Source of the DNA: Saururus chinensis
Taxonomy: Eukaryota; Streptophyta; Magnoliopsida; Piperales; Saururaceae
Length of the DNA stretch: 64,000 nucleotides
Direction of reading: 5' to 3'
Assembly: GCA_035235625.1 (NCBI GenBank)
Contig: CP141150.1
Coordinates: 25,374,756-25,438,755, forward strand
A model generated the notes under the pieces. That model did no database searches. It was not told the DNA's origin and saw only the letters and a program-made list of their open reading frames with translations. Shown here piece after piece: positions 11,071 through 22,148 of the stretch (positions are counted from its first letter, which is position 1; the number at the start of each line of letters is the position of its first letter). Position numbers and translations under genes: made by a program.

Positions 11071-12872
11071 AACATACTTACAACCTTCATTCATGTCATA
11101 TGCATTTCAACATGGGATAATTTATCCTCTTACATCATGCAAACTGATCATGATTTAACATCCAAAGCATTGAATCATATAATCCTAGCATGCTGCTACA
11201 CATTCAAAGCATCTTATCATGAAATTACGAGTTCAAAACTCCCCTACCTCGTAATCCATGATGTTTGATGGCAAGCACACGACGGTGGCAATGTCGGCAG
11301 TGGAGTTGGTGGCCCAAATCATTGCCAAGTTGAGAAAGCTGATGTCCTGAGGGTTTAGGAAATGCTGGAAGAACTCACGGCCAAACGGGGTGACACAAAT
11401 CAATGCGGCAAAATCCACGATCCACGGCAGCACACTAGGGCCGCCGGAGAAAGGTCGTGCCAACATAAGTGGAAAATGCAATCGGAAATCGAGGTGTACT
11501 CACTGAAGGTCAGACAGCAGCTAAGAAGTACTTGCCGGTAGTAAGACGTTAGAATCGGCCATGGACAACGCCCAACGGCGGCAATTTCGTGTAATCGAGG
11601 GCCCACAAAAGGGCGGAGGGCATAGGGCGATGCTCTAGGACAGAAGAGAGGTGGAGGAGGGCTCTGATGTCCAACGTCAGGCAGCGCAAAAATGGCTCCT
11701 ATACCCTAAATCACACGTATGGCTATATGCACACACGGCCAAAAAGGGCCACTCTAGGGGCAGATGGGTCGGATGGTGGCGGTTGAAGGCCGACAAAAGG
11801 GCAACTAAGCTAGGGTCAGGAGGTGGTGGCTGATCGAAATGACAGCGACATCGCCGATCACCACCCACACCCAAAACCAATGGTACAGTGGTTGTGCATC
11901 TCGTACGGTATAGGGCAAGGGAAAGCAACCCATTCTGGACAAAGGTGTAATCAGACCAAGTGGCGCTGGCCCTCGCTGTCATTGAGCCGAGGCAAAGCCC
12001 ATGATGGCCAAATGGCCTACAGCTGGCAATGACCCGAGACACACCCATAGCATATAAGCGGGCAGAGGAGAGGAGTAGAGGGGGCATATGAGGTCGGTCC
12101 GGGCTGGGAGGGGTGGCCACCGCTGCCGCTAGCCCAAAGCAGACCGAGTGGAGCTGATCTGGAGGTGAGACAGCCACCGAAAACACACCAGTAGCTCAAA
12201 AACAATCCGGACAGTGAGAAGAGAAAAACAAGGAAAAGTTCGGCAACTCACAGAGGAGCAAGGAAAGCATGGCAGTAGCCCTAACACGAAGATAAGTCTA
12301 GTTGAAGGTGGCCACAAACGGCAGCAAAATCTCCCTCCTATGGCCCAAACACGAATTTAGAAGGTGATAAAACCATAGAAAAGACCGGTACCTCGTGGAG
12401 GAGCAAGGAGGACATGGCGGCGGTCATAGCCAGTACCTACGTACTCGTGGCAGTAAGGTAAAGTGGATCCCGACAAGAACCGGTGGAATCCGACGACAGA
12501 GGAGGGACAATGGAGCGACCGGAAACTCACTCGGGTTTTCTCAAAAGTTACTAGACATCTGTAATATTTCTAGGCATCTTGATATTTCTAGAATGCGTCG
12601 ACTGCTTTTAGATTTTTATACCTTTTTATTCCTTTCATGACCCTAACATGTGTTAACCTTCTGTTTACACATTATACCTCCAAAATTTGTGTCGAAAGAG
12701 CGTGTCGAGGCCTGCAGCCTATGACTAAGCCCCACACCCAACTCTACGGGTATAATACTGAGGTCAAATATGTAGATACAAATACGTCACAGTGTCACAT
12801 TTTCTCATCGAAAATTATTAGAACAATAATAGGAAAATCACAAAAAATCGTAGAAAAATTAGGGACATTACA

Positions 12873-13201
12873 GAAGATGGATGAATTTGCACATGAGTTA
12901 GTGATTGATGGGTTTTGGCCAATAGACAGAAGGAAAACTTGTGCAAAAGTCCCACTAAGAAAGGTAGACTATAAAAGCTTACATTTTTGTAGTATGAAGT
13001 TTGACACCCTGGAAGGCAGTGAACAACATTGAGCATCTCTCTGCAATATGAGAGTTTTGAGTTGCCCAAATGAGGGGTGTCATTCAATCTTTTCTACAAT
13101 TCCCTTGGAAAAGCATAATTCTACATATCCATTTAAGGTTCTTCCTTGTGAGCAGAACTACTCAAATAACATTATGACGTGTGACATAGATAAACAATGT
13201 A
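12873..13201 (+). pseudogene. TRAF-type zinc-finger gene fragment, cut by MULE 1
   Basis: One frame reads MDEFAHELVIDGFWPIDRR, then SLHFCSMKFDTLEGSEQH, a TGA stop (13030-13032), and CPNEGCHSIFSTIPLEKH, KVLPCEQN and CDIDKQC, ending abruptly at MULE 1. The Cys/His spacing resembles plant TRAF-type zinc-finger proteins. Two expected zinc ligands are Tyr (in NSTYPF and CEQNYS), and the stop is one transition from CGA. These three changes fit C-to-T/G-to-A decay. The left side abuts the solo-LTR-like block at a GAAGATGG that could also be an exon start after TTACAG. Family assignment is from memory. Confidence 0.55.
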
Positions 13202-13560
13202 GGGCAAATTATTTAAATAATATATTCCCAAAGTGGTGTTGGTTTTAGCCACGTAGGCGCCAGCCAAGCACTGGCGCCTATGTGGTTTTTTTTTTTAAAT
13301 TAATTGATTTCGTCCTTTGGAAGGACGAAATCATCTTTAAGTTGATCTCGTCCTTCCAAAGGATGAAATCTTCATTTTCACATGATTTCGTCCTTCTAAA
13401 GGACGAAACCTGATTTCATCTTGTTAAAAAGGACAAAATCTGATTCAAAATTTTTTTAAAGGACAAAATCAGGTCACTTGCCTCTCCAACTACTCAGTAC
13501 CGCTTCAAGTCAGATTTTGTCCTTTCAAAAAGGACGAAATCTGATTCAAAATTTTCTTTT
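13202..13560. repeat. Terminal repeat of MULE 1: hairpin array
   Basis: From the outer tip inwards there is an AT-rich tip, a near-perfect hairpin at 13255-13279 (arms AGGCGCCAG and CTGGCGCCT), then about five palindromic units of the form GATTTCGTCCTT-n-AAGGACGAAATC between 13306 and 13545. The same architecture recurs at 30109-30480, 35210-35617 and 58090-58640. Confidence 0.8.
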
Positions 13561-13790
13561 TAGGATAACTTAGAATTAAAATTAACACCTGTCCCTATAT
13601 CTTCCACACATCAAGTTTCAATTATAATCCACACAACATCAAATTTATCCACATCAACTATCATTCACACAATATCAAATTTATACACATCAACTATCAT
13701 CCACACAACATACAAATAAGCATAAGATATAAATGTTTATAAAACAGATAAATCTAACATCACATATGTTCATAAAATGCTTAGTTCAAA
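13560..13790. repeat. Short direct repeats next to the MULE 1 terminal repeat
   Basis: CACACAACATCAAATTTAT and CCACATCAACTATCAT alternate about three times between 13612 and 13705. The stretch separates the hairpin array from the 3' end of the PMD gene. Confidence 0.6.
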
Positions 13791-15850
13791 ACAAACATAT
13801 CACAAGTCTAATTCACTCAATCTCTTCTACTCCTACGTCCTCGACCTCAGCCCCGACCCCAACCTCAATGGTGATGTACTAGCTTCTCCCACTCCTCATG
13901 GTTTGCCTGCTCCTGCTCCTCATGGCCTGCCTGATCCTCCTGCTCCTCATGGTCCACCTGCTCCGGCTCTGGCTCCCGCTGGGCATAAGTAACTGATGGC
14001 TCAACACAATGGCCGCTGTTGTCTATAATAGAGTATCGGATCTGGCTAGGGATAAGCTACATGTGGAGTATCCAAAAATGATGAATGTGGAGGAGAGGTA
14101 AGTGTTGCAGATGAAGATGAAATATCAGCGAATGGATCGTGCATCGACTGTGTATGAGTTGACTCATCGGTATGATAATGCCCATGAACGTTTGTAATCA
14201 CCGATTGAAGTAGTGGCAAGCTACGAAGGACATTATCATGTTCCTTGAGCATCGACTGACATGATGCTAATAAGACCGCACCCGAAGTGTAGGTGTTAAA
14301 TTGCACTAGTCAAATGCGCATGTCTACGTCGCACTAAACCAAGTTATAAAAAAATAAGCTAAAAGTCAGATGAATAATAAATGAGATATAAGAAAATATT
14401 ATTATATAATTAACAAAGATATACTTACAAAGCTGCCTCAGACGCACCCCTAGGTTGATATGTCATCTCCTCTACATCATCGCACTGTAAAATATATCAC
14501 CGTATAATAGGTAAATACCATTGCATATATGGGCTATGAACATCTCGCGATGTTGTAACCATCTCCCCTCGGATAATAATGGATTTCCTATCATCTCAGT
14601 CAGTAATATGGCGGCCTTGTCGAGTGATGCGATGGACAAACTCGATGGTAGGAGGTGGGACCTCTTGCTCCAAGTTAAACTGGAGCATCACATGATCTGG
14701 CACATACATCTCGATAATCTCAAAACAGATGAGTGGCGTTCTCGAGAGCCACACATCTCGACCCTTGGTGTAGAGAGGAGGTAACACATCCAAACCTCCA
14801 GCGAGTACGGCTGCCAAATAACTAACACATTTTATAAAGATAATTAAGTTTAAATTACCTTACATGTCTTATAATCATTGTATGAAATTTGATAATGAAA
14901 TAAAATTACTTGATAAGGCCGCTGGTGGTCTAACTTTCCTCTATACAACCGGAGGACTCCTTGTGGATTTTCGGTTTTTCTCTTCCGAACATTCCACCTT
15001 AAGGAGTCAAATTTAAAACATGAGTTTAGCATATCTAAATAAAACCATACTAAAAAAATGAAGTGTTAAAAATAAAAATACCCTACCTCACTCCTAATGG
15101 AGCACCCTCAACTAAGTGACCCATCTCAATACTTGGTCAACCGACGTGTAAATGCTCCCACGACCATAGATGTCATAAAATATGATAAAAAATATGAAGT
15201 AATTATGTGTGTAAAAAATATTAACTTTAACGAATTCATTTACCTAAAGAACGGTCATACATCCTACAATCCCCGAGGTCAAGGCCTAACATGCTTTCCC
15301 TAACTCTCGGTATAAAAATGCAAGAGTGGCACTGCGCCATGCATAAGTGCCTGCCATGTCAAAGTTCGCAAGGAGCGAGAGATATGCAACATGTACATGG
15401 CTACTCGTGTTATCCGTAAATATCGTAGCCCCAAGTAAATGTAATAAATATGCTCGTGCATGCTACTTAATAACTATATCTGTGGCATCCGCTGGGAGCT
15501 CATGAAACTCACCTAAGAGCCATCTAAGGCTCACTCAGCTACCACACATCACTGTAGTAGGAGGAGCTCTGCCAAGGAGTTTGACTAATAAGTCCAAATG
15601 ACCTCCTATCGTGCCCGCCACAACCTGTCCATCGATGCTAAGTACTAAACAAACTGCCACATCCATGAGAGTGATGGACATCTCCCCATACCGTAGGTGA
15701 AACATATGTGTCTCCCTCCTCCATCTCTCAACGAGAGCTATCAATAAAGGCCGATCGAGACGAACGTACTGTAGATGAATGAAATGTCCAAATCCCTCTC
15801 GCTTGATATAAGGTAGAATACGCTAATCTAGGGGCCAATGGCGGAGGTAT
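13790..15850 (-). pseudogene. Plant mobile domain (PMD) gene of MULE 1
   Basis: PMD proteins are related to Arabidopsis MAIN/MAIL1 and are carried by several plant transposon families. Visible blocks, in order: ALVERWRRETHMFHLRYGEM and ITLMDVAVCLVLSIDG (15744-15535), a middle segment to about 15300, then GRDVWLSRTPLICFEIIEMY and VPDHVMLQFNLEQEVPPP (14817-14596), and SIIIRGEMVTTSRDVHSPYM (about 14575-14520). A Glu/Gln-rich tail from a 20-30 bp tandem repeat (about 13870-13985) and an Arg/Gly end near 13800-13850 close it. Intron-like gaps, an internal stop (14593-14595 region) and frameshifts suggest a pseudogene. Confidence 0.7.
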
Positions 15851-16190
15851 TAAAAATGTTCGGTGCACTCAAGGCACTCGGGGTCTTATGATAAATTTAA
15901 AAATTATAACCCAACATCATATATAGTCTAAAAAATGAAACAAATTTCAAGAATAGTTATAATACCTCTCCTTGCCAAATAGAAGTCGACCTATGCGACT
16001 CCTACTGCACAAGTACTGTCTCATCAATAGGCTCTGGTCCGTAAAAAGGTTCCACATGATCCATATGATCTACGAAGAATTAAGATCATTAGGAAAATAT
16101 AGTCATATCTAAAATAGAGAATAAATAAAAAGACTAATTGTATGTTTATTAATCAACAGGAGGGTTTCTACATGTTTAACTATTATGCCA

Positions 16191-17209
16191 ACTTCATTTC
16201 TACAGGAGGCATGATCATAGAGCTTTTAGCTCATTGGTGGAATGTCTGTTCCACCAGGCATATTTTTGTGTGCAAGTTTATTTGTTGATCTGGATGCATA
16301 GGAATGTGAAGAAAGGATAGAGTTACCATTCACAAGGATGATCAGGGAATTAGGAGTAGTTTGATTATTTTCTTATGAGGAAATTAACTAGTTAAATTAT
16401 AGTTGCAGATGAACACCCCTTGGGTGAAACTTAATTGATTTTGATTCAATAAAGGTTTAGTAAGATGTTTATTCAAGTTTTAGTTTCAATTCTTTATCCC
16501 TTGTAGAATATTTTATTATTTTGTCACAGCTTGAGTTTAGGTGCACTCCTATGGTGTGGATGGTCTTTGGACTTTACTCAAAGCTTGGGTCGTGACAGGA
16601 GGTGGAGGAAGAAAAAGAGAGGTTTATGGTAAATACTTCATTCATAATAATCCCCATTAGGGCTAAGCCCTCCACGTAAATACATAATTAATGGGTTACT
16701 AACAATACCTTATGCCTATTAAATTGTATTAAATTGAAAGGACAGTTCTAATTAATAGCTATATTTGTTTTTACAAAAATGAAAAACCAAATAAAGTTAT
16801 TAATATAAGATAGAGGGAGTACTAAATAACCCATAATTGATGGATCGGGTGGAACTACTAAGCAGTGGTGGACCATCAATGTGAGACATAACATTCTACC
16901 ACATTTTACTTGCACATCACCTCGAGGTCGAGGTGACCAAAAATATTCTTACAACGGCCCACCATAATTTCATGGTGAACACCAGTCTAAAACTATAGAT
17001 GAAATTATTGTGAGGATGTAAGACAATGTGGCCAATGCTGACATAGTAAGAAACTAGCGTAAATGTGCAAAATGTGGCATTGGTTGGAAAAAAGTGGAGC
17101 CTTATGAGACGGAGAATACAGTGTAGAAGGAATTCAAGGGCAGAGCATCTTTGCTATCGGCTAGGATGACCGAAGATTGTGACTAAGCGAAACAATGGGA
17201 TGCACCCTA
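16191..17209. other. Spacer between MULE 1 and the small LTR element
   Basis: No gene recognised. An AGATAGAGGGAGTA near 16810 resembles one end of a Stowaway MITE, but I could not find the partner end. The sequence from about 16860 to 17209 continues after the LTR element at 20262, because a CCCTA duplication joins the two sides. Confidence 0.5.
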
Positions 17210-18909
17210 TGATAGAATAAAATACAAAGGGATTAAGCTTACTTGTAGCCATTAGTATGTAAACAAAGCTTTATCCCCTTAATGAAGCTTCTCCTCTGCT
17301 AATCATTTGCAAATCCTATGCTAATATTCTACAAATCCTCACAATGTGTTTTTGGTTTAGAATTTGTCTGAGATTAATTCTCACTTCAGTCACCATGTTA
17401 GGATGGCTAATGGTGTTGTAAGAATATATGAGTCATATGTCTAGTTTATTAGTTAATTTCTTTGTCAAAATTATGTCACGAAACCATGTGTATGTATTGA
17501 GTCTTAGAGTATTATTTGGGGTTATTGTGGTCAAGCTAGATTTGGAATTTATAGACTTGAAAAATAGGAACATATGTGTTCTTATTGAATAAAGTAGAAG
17601 ATTGAAGAATGTTGAAGGGTTTTGAAGCATATTTAAGTCACATTCACATACAAAAATTACTTGGTGAAGTTTTAAAAGTGATTTCATAAGGAGTTAGGGT
17701 AAAAAGAATAAAATGGTAAATTTGTAGGCAGAACAGTCGATCGCTGCAAATACTGAAGGAGAAAACTATCAATCGCACCTTGATTTATCCTAGTGCAAAA
17801 CGAAGCCGAGTTATCGATCAATTGTTTGAAGTATTGTACACATTAAAAATAATAACCAATCGATTGCTAGGGGTATACATACATAATTGTTGTTATAGAA
17901 ACACCCAGGGGAGGTTTGAATTCGTTTCAAGGACTAGTTACACTAATGAAGACATTTCAATTTCAATTTCATTCCTTATTAAGTATATGTTCTAAACTGA
18001 CTTAATAGGCTAGATAAGGGTCATGAAATCATGAAATTTCATAGAAGAAAACCTAAAGGAGACAAGAGAAAGAGGTTTACACCTTTACTTCTTATTTTCC
18101 AAAGGATAATTCACTTAAGCTTTGAGTTGAAGGTCTATGGTAAATTGAAAAATACAATCCATTATTGAAGGAGCTTATACTTAGAGTATTTAAAAAGACG
18201 TTGCAACATGTTTTCAATGGAAGATTTCAGATTTCTACAAGGCCAAAGTCAAGACAACAAGAGGTGCTAGAAGCAGATGAAGATAATCAAGGAAGAGAAA
18301 GTTTTAAGTACTTAAAGGAGAAGATTGAAAAGCCAGTAAATGATCTAAACAATAAGAGTTTGTGTTCGAGTCTAAACAAGGTTGGTAGTTTGTTTGTGTC
18401 AATGTAAAGTCTTAGTTTCTAGTATATTGATTTGGTTCTTTTGAAATTGTTGTAGTTTTTTACCCTAGTTAAGGTTTTCCACATAAATTGTTGTGTTCAT
18501 GTGTAGATTAAATGATGATGATTGCTTAGTGATGGATTGACATGTCTTGAGTGAGATTTGAAAAAATCTATGTTTTAATTTCACTTAAAAATTTTTGCCC
18601 AAAAGAGGCTAGAACTCTAAATTCTTACTTTTTGAAAGTACTAGTTTTAAGAGCAATCTGGTAATTCGCTAGGTCGATTAGATGGATATTAAACTCTCAA
18701 GAGTATTTATAACTAAACTAGGACACCATTGTTAAGAACCCTATAATCCTAACCATCCATCTAGAGGTCAAACAGTGGTTCATATTTGCCACTAAAACCA
18801 TACCTTAATAGGTATCATGACTCAAGCCCATTACCCTGATAGTTTTGAAAACCCAAAACATGTGTCAATTGAGACAGTTGTGTTGTTTTAATTTAAAACA
18901 AGCCTGACA
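17210..18909 (-). repeat. 3' LTR of the small element, split by an insertion
   Basis: 17210-17413 matches 19843-20046, and about 18690-18909 matches 20047-20261. The two halves together are about 420 bp, the same as the other LTR. The 1.28 kb between them is a later insertion. Confidence 0.8.
17414..18690. mobile_element. 1.28 kb insertion inside the 3' LTR
   Basis: This segment interrupts the LTR between GGCTAATGGTG and TATTTATAACT, which are nearly contiguous in the intact LTR. It begins near TTGTAAGAATATATG and includes GGGGAGGTTTGAATTCGT and repeated CGATCAATTG/CAATCGATTG motifs, as in some copia LTRs. No target duplication is clear. The frames at 17433-17687 (-) and 18165-18407 (+) are unrecognised. 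Confidence 0.6.
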
Positions 18910-19842
18910 TTCTCCCACTCGTTTCAATTAAATTAAATTTAAGAAATTTATTTTATTCAAAAAATGTCCAAGTGGGTAATAGGAAAAGTTGAAATAGCCT
19001 TCACATGTGCATACTATTTTGGAAAGAAAAACCTTTTCCTTTTAAAGTTTTTAGATATTTTTGACCCAGGTTTTTATTGACCTGGTCTAGTAGGTGTGGG
19101 TCAATAAAGACCCGCGTAGGTCAACCAGACCTGTACGCACAGGTGGGAACAAACGAATTGGCATGGGTCGATCGAAACCCGCTTGCCGGGAATGGACCTG
19201 TTGTCGCGGTTTGCCAACAGGTGTCCAATTAACCGCGTAAGCAGTTCAAACCCGACTTGCTTATGTGGGCATCTTCAACCTCTCGATAGAGAGGTTGCAG
19301 AAGCCAATTGGAAAAGAAATCCCCACCCTGTCGTCGTCCAATGAGGCCCATCGGCAGACTGAAAGAGCAAAAAACATTCCACTCAACGATTATGAATCCA
19401 TTGGCGGCCGAAAGATCTTGATGTCAGCAGTCCTAGGGCTAAAAACAAAACATGAACTAGAGAAAAAACATTAGCCTAGCGGCTCTGTGCATAACGGTGG
19501 TACTGTCAAGCTCCCAAATGCCATGAGGAGGCAGCACCCGCTAGCGCTATATGGTCTACCGATCTGACGACCGAAAAAAAACCATAGAAAAAAATTGCAA
19601 GAATAGTAAAAAAACCGTAACTTCAGTGACCGGAAGACTGCACCTTCTTGACTAGAGAACCGGTAGTGCTACTATGCCAGCCAAAGCCCAACACATGGTG
19701 GCGGCGGCTCTAGCCATCAGACCAGCAGCCTGACAACTACTCGAAAGTCTTGTGGTAGTCCAGTGGCAATGCAGAAGAGGAGCAAAAAAATCTTGCGGCC
19801 GCTATTGGTTGTCGTCGTCACTAACCTTGCTCTAATACCAAT

Positions 19843-20261
19843 TAATAGAATAAAAATATAAAGGGATTAGGCTTACTATAGCCTTTAGAGTTTGAACAAA
19901 GCTTTATCCCCTTAATGAAGCTTTTTCTCTGCTAATTTTTTGTAAATCCTCTACTAATCTTCTGCAAATCCTTCTAATGTGCTTTTGATTTAGAATTGGT
20001 TGAGATTAATTCTCACTTCAATCACCTTATTAGGATAGCTAATGGTGCATTTATAATTGAACTAGGACATTATTCTTAAGAATTCTAGAATCCTGATCAT
20101 CCATCCAGAGGTCAAGTAATGGTCTAGATTAGCCACTAAAATCACAACATAATAGATATTATAACTCGTACCCATTATCTAGATGGTTTAAAAAGATAAA
20201 AATATATGTCAATTGAGACAATTGGGCCAACCTTATGCTTAAATTTAAAACAAGCCCACCA
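19843..20261 (-). repeat. 5' LTR of the small element (419 bp)
   Basis: This is the unbroken LTR. The edge at 20261 faces a CCCTA copy; the other edge at 19843 faces the primer-binding site. Substitutions relative to the other LTR are frequent, so the insertion is old. Confidence 0.85.
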
Positions 20262-21141
20262 CCCTATTCAACGCAAGATACAATGGGCAGTACAAAGGTC
20301 CCTAAAAGAGCGGCAGCCAAGTAAGGGAAAGAGAGTCCCTAACATGTTAGGTACTAAGGAGGCAATCTCAGGGCTGATCAAGTAGCAAAGGGTCCAGATA
20401 GGATCCCAGTTGAACCTGTCGGAGAATTTTTGCGCTAGGTGGGTAGCCAGGCGAGTCAAGCACAACGCAAGGGTGTCTCCATAACCCACATACAAATGTG
20501 GGTTGACCAAACATTCATCAATTCTGAACATGGGTAGGCAACTATACGTGTGGGGCTGGGGCATATGAAGAAACTTGTGGAGCCATCAATACCGAATTGG
20601 GTCATTACAGACCCGCACGAGAGGCTCCTTTCATCTCCCTCCTCTGGCTTGCCCTAGTGCTGCCATTGGAGGCCGCCACCATGCTTCCAGGTGCTATAGA
20701 ATAGGGGCCAGTGGGAGATGGGCTTTGAGTAAGAGGTGGCCAGTGCCGGTGGAGGCAACGATTACCTTCATGATATTTGGGAAAAACAACATGGCAAGAA
20801 GAGTGATGGTTGCAATAGTGCAGCCGACAGTGAAGCGAGAGGTGGTGTGAGGTGACCACTAGATGTCTGTTTGGCCACATGTGGACATTGGCTTGTACAT
20901 GGCAGAGACTGCTGCCTAATGATCTCCCAAAGACTGAGTAGTGGGGTTGTCGGCCATTGAACTGGTGGATCTAGCCACAAGTGGAAGCTCTTTGTCTCCG
21001 TTGGGTGACAACACTCATGCAAGATGGAGGAGATGGCCTCAGATAGGGAAGTCGGGCTAGGCAGCAAAAGCTACTTGCCCTTACTGCAACGAAACCATGG
21101 ATGAAGTTCTAGGAAGCCTCAACACTATGGTTGTCCTTGCC
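20262..21141. other. Spacer between two LTR elements
   Basis: More GC-rich than its surroundings, with overlapping frames on both strands (for example 98 codons at 20268-20564 on minus). I recognise none, and frames overlapping on both strands suggest chance. Confidence 0.5.
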
Positions 21142-21927
21142 TGTTGGGTGGCACCAGCAGAAGCATGGTGGTGAGCCCGACTTGTGGATCTGCAAAAAAT
21201 TCAACCTTTATGTCCCTCTCAAGCAATTTGTATTCATTCATAACAAAATATACATATAAGCAGAAGATCAAATTCAAATAACTTTAAATTTGCATTAATT
21301 AAAGCATGAATTAAGAACTACTGACATTTAAGAGCTGAGCCCCAAGGGCGTGGACAATCACCCAGAAGCAAGCACTACCTATTCTTTATTTTAAGTATAA
21401 ATAGGGGTAATTAAAATTACCTCTTTAATTGATGAATCCCTTCTCTTCCAACCACGAGAAAACCCCTTTATCCCTTAGCCAAATCGTTATGATAATTTGG
21501 CTTTAATAGGGCTGATCACCACCTATCAAAGAGAAGATGAGAACAACCATTCTTTCAATTGTTGCTCCGGAGTATAAAAAAGAAAACCAGTGACCTTCCT
21601 TCTATCCATGGCAAGAGAAAAGAGATGGAGGATTGTGACTGGACGGACCAAGAGAGAGAAGAAGATTGAGGCTGTTGTGGGTGCCTTTTTCATCACTTTT
21701 CTTCTCTGTTTTCCGTCGTAGAGAAAAGAGATGATCTGACTCTCTTTAATTCGTTGCCCCCTTTTAATATAACTACCCACGTCCATTTGGGAATAGGACT
21801 TGACCAAGTCCTATTCTCTATGGACTCATTGTGGGTCCCACCTCTTATCTTCCTCTCTCATGGTTTTCTCAATTTCGACTCTCCTTTGGCTCTAGTTTAC
21901 GTGGGTACGTTGCCCAATAACCCAACA
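21142..21927 (-). repeat. 3' LTR of the copia element
   Basis: Matches 28601-29371 along its length. The right edge CCCAACA at 21921-21927 is followed by a tract that reads purine-rich on the minus strand. Confidence 0.85.
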
Positions 21928-22148
21928 TCCCTCACTTTGGTGAAGTGCCCAAGGACCAAACAACAACTTGTGCACCTAGTTTTGTCTTAGTCCAATATGA
22001 AGGCAATAATGTTCTTACTGAACTCCACATGAGCTGGCGCCCTAGCCCTGTCGAAGTCCTATACTATGAACAAGACATACATATTGATCCGTCGTTAAGG
22101 TCTTAGTTAACGGATCTACCAACATCTCAGAAGTAGGAAGATGGTTTA

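Larger units (their letters stand above)
8536..12872. mobile_element. Solo-LTR-like block of 4.3 kb
   Basis: The block starts TGTAATATAACG and ends GGGACATTACA, giving the TG...CA ends and short inverted tips of an LTR. Imperfect 5-bp flanks match target-site expectations (GGAGA at 8531-8535, GAAGA at 12873-12877). No gag-pol domain occurs inside. It holds three tandem-repeat arrays (9190-9560, 9785-9895, 10759-11070) and a GC-rich part (about 11230-12560) with overlapping frames on both strands that I do not recognise. The longest, 169 codons at 11677-12186 (-), looks like a chance frame. Very long solo LTRs of this kind occur in plant Ty3 families; the family here is unknown. Confidence 0.45.
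13202..16190 (-). mobile_element. MULE 1: one terminal repeat plus a plant mobile domain gene
   Basis: The left end GGGCAAATTATTTAAATAAT and the hairpin-rich tract to about 13560 match the ends of MULE 2. The PMD gene and about 250 bp beyond it (15960-16190) align with 31080-31370 of MULE 2. Similarity stops near 16190, before any transposase, and no right terminal repeat is seen, so the element is truncated. The 9 bases left of the end are AACAATGTA; no second copy was found by eye. Confidence 0.75.
17210..20261 (-). mobile_element. Non-autonomous LTR retrotransposon with CCCTA target duplication
   Basis: LTRs at 17210-18909 and 19843-20261 flank a 933 bp interior. On the minus strand the order is 5' LTR (20261-19843), an initiator-Met-type primer site (ATTGGTATTAGAGC, 19842-19829), interior, a polypurine tract (CGAGTGGGAGAA, next to 18910) and 3' LTR starting TGTCAGGCTTG at 18909. 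The 5 bases on each side are identical (CCCTA at 17205-17209 and 20262-20266). The interior has no gag, RT or integrase; the only frame is 69 codons at 19265-19474 (+). It therefore depends on enzymes from another element. Confidence 0.85.

Noticed and set aside
11677..12186. 169-codon minus-strand frame as a gene
   Set aside because: It lies in GC-rich DNA of a solo-LTR-like block, with several overlapping frames of similar length on both strands and a low-complexity composition.
16670..16820. Stowaway MITE
   Set aside because: Only one end (AGATAGAGGGAGTA) is present; no inverted partner or TA duplication was found.
20268..20564. 98-codon minus-strand frame as a host gene
   Set aside because: No recognised domain, no splice or promoter context, and overlapping frames on the other strand nearby. 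It is treated as chance.
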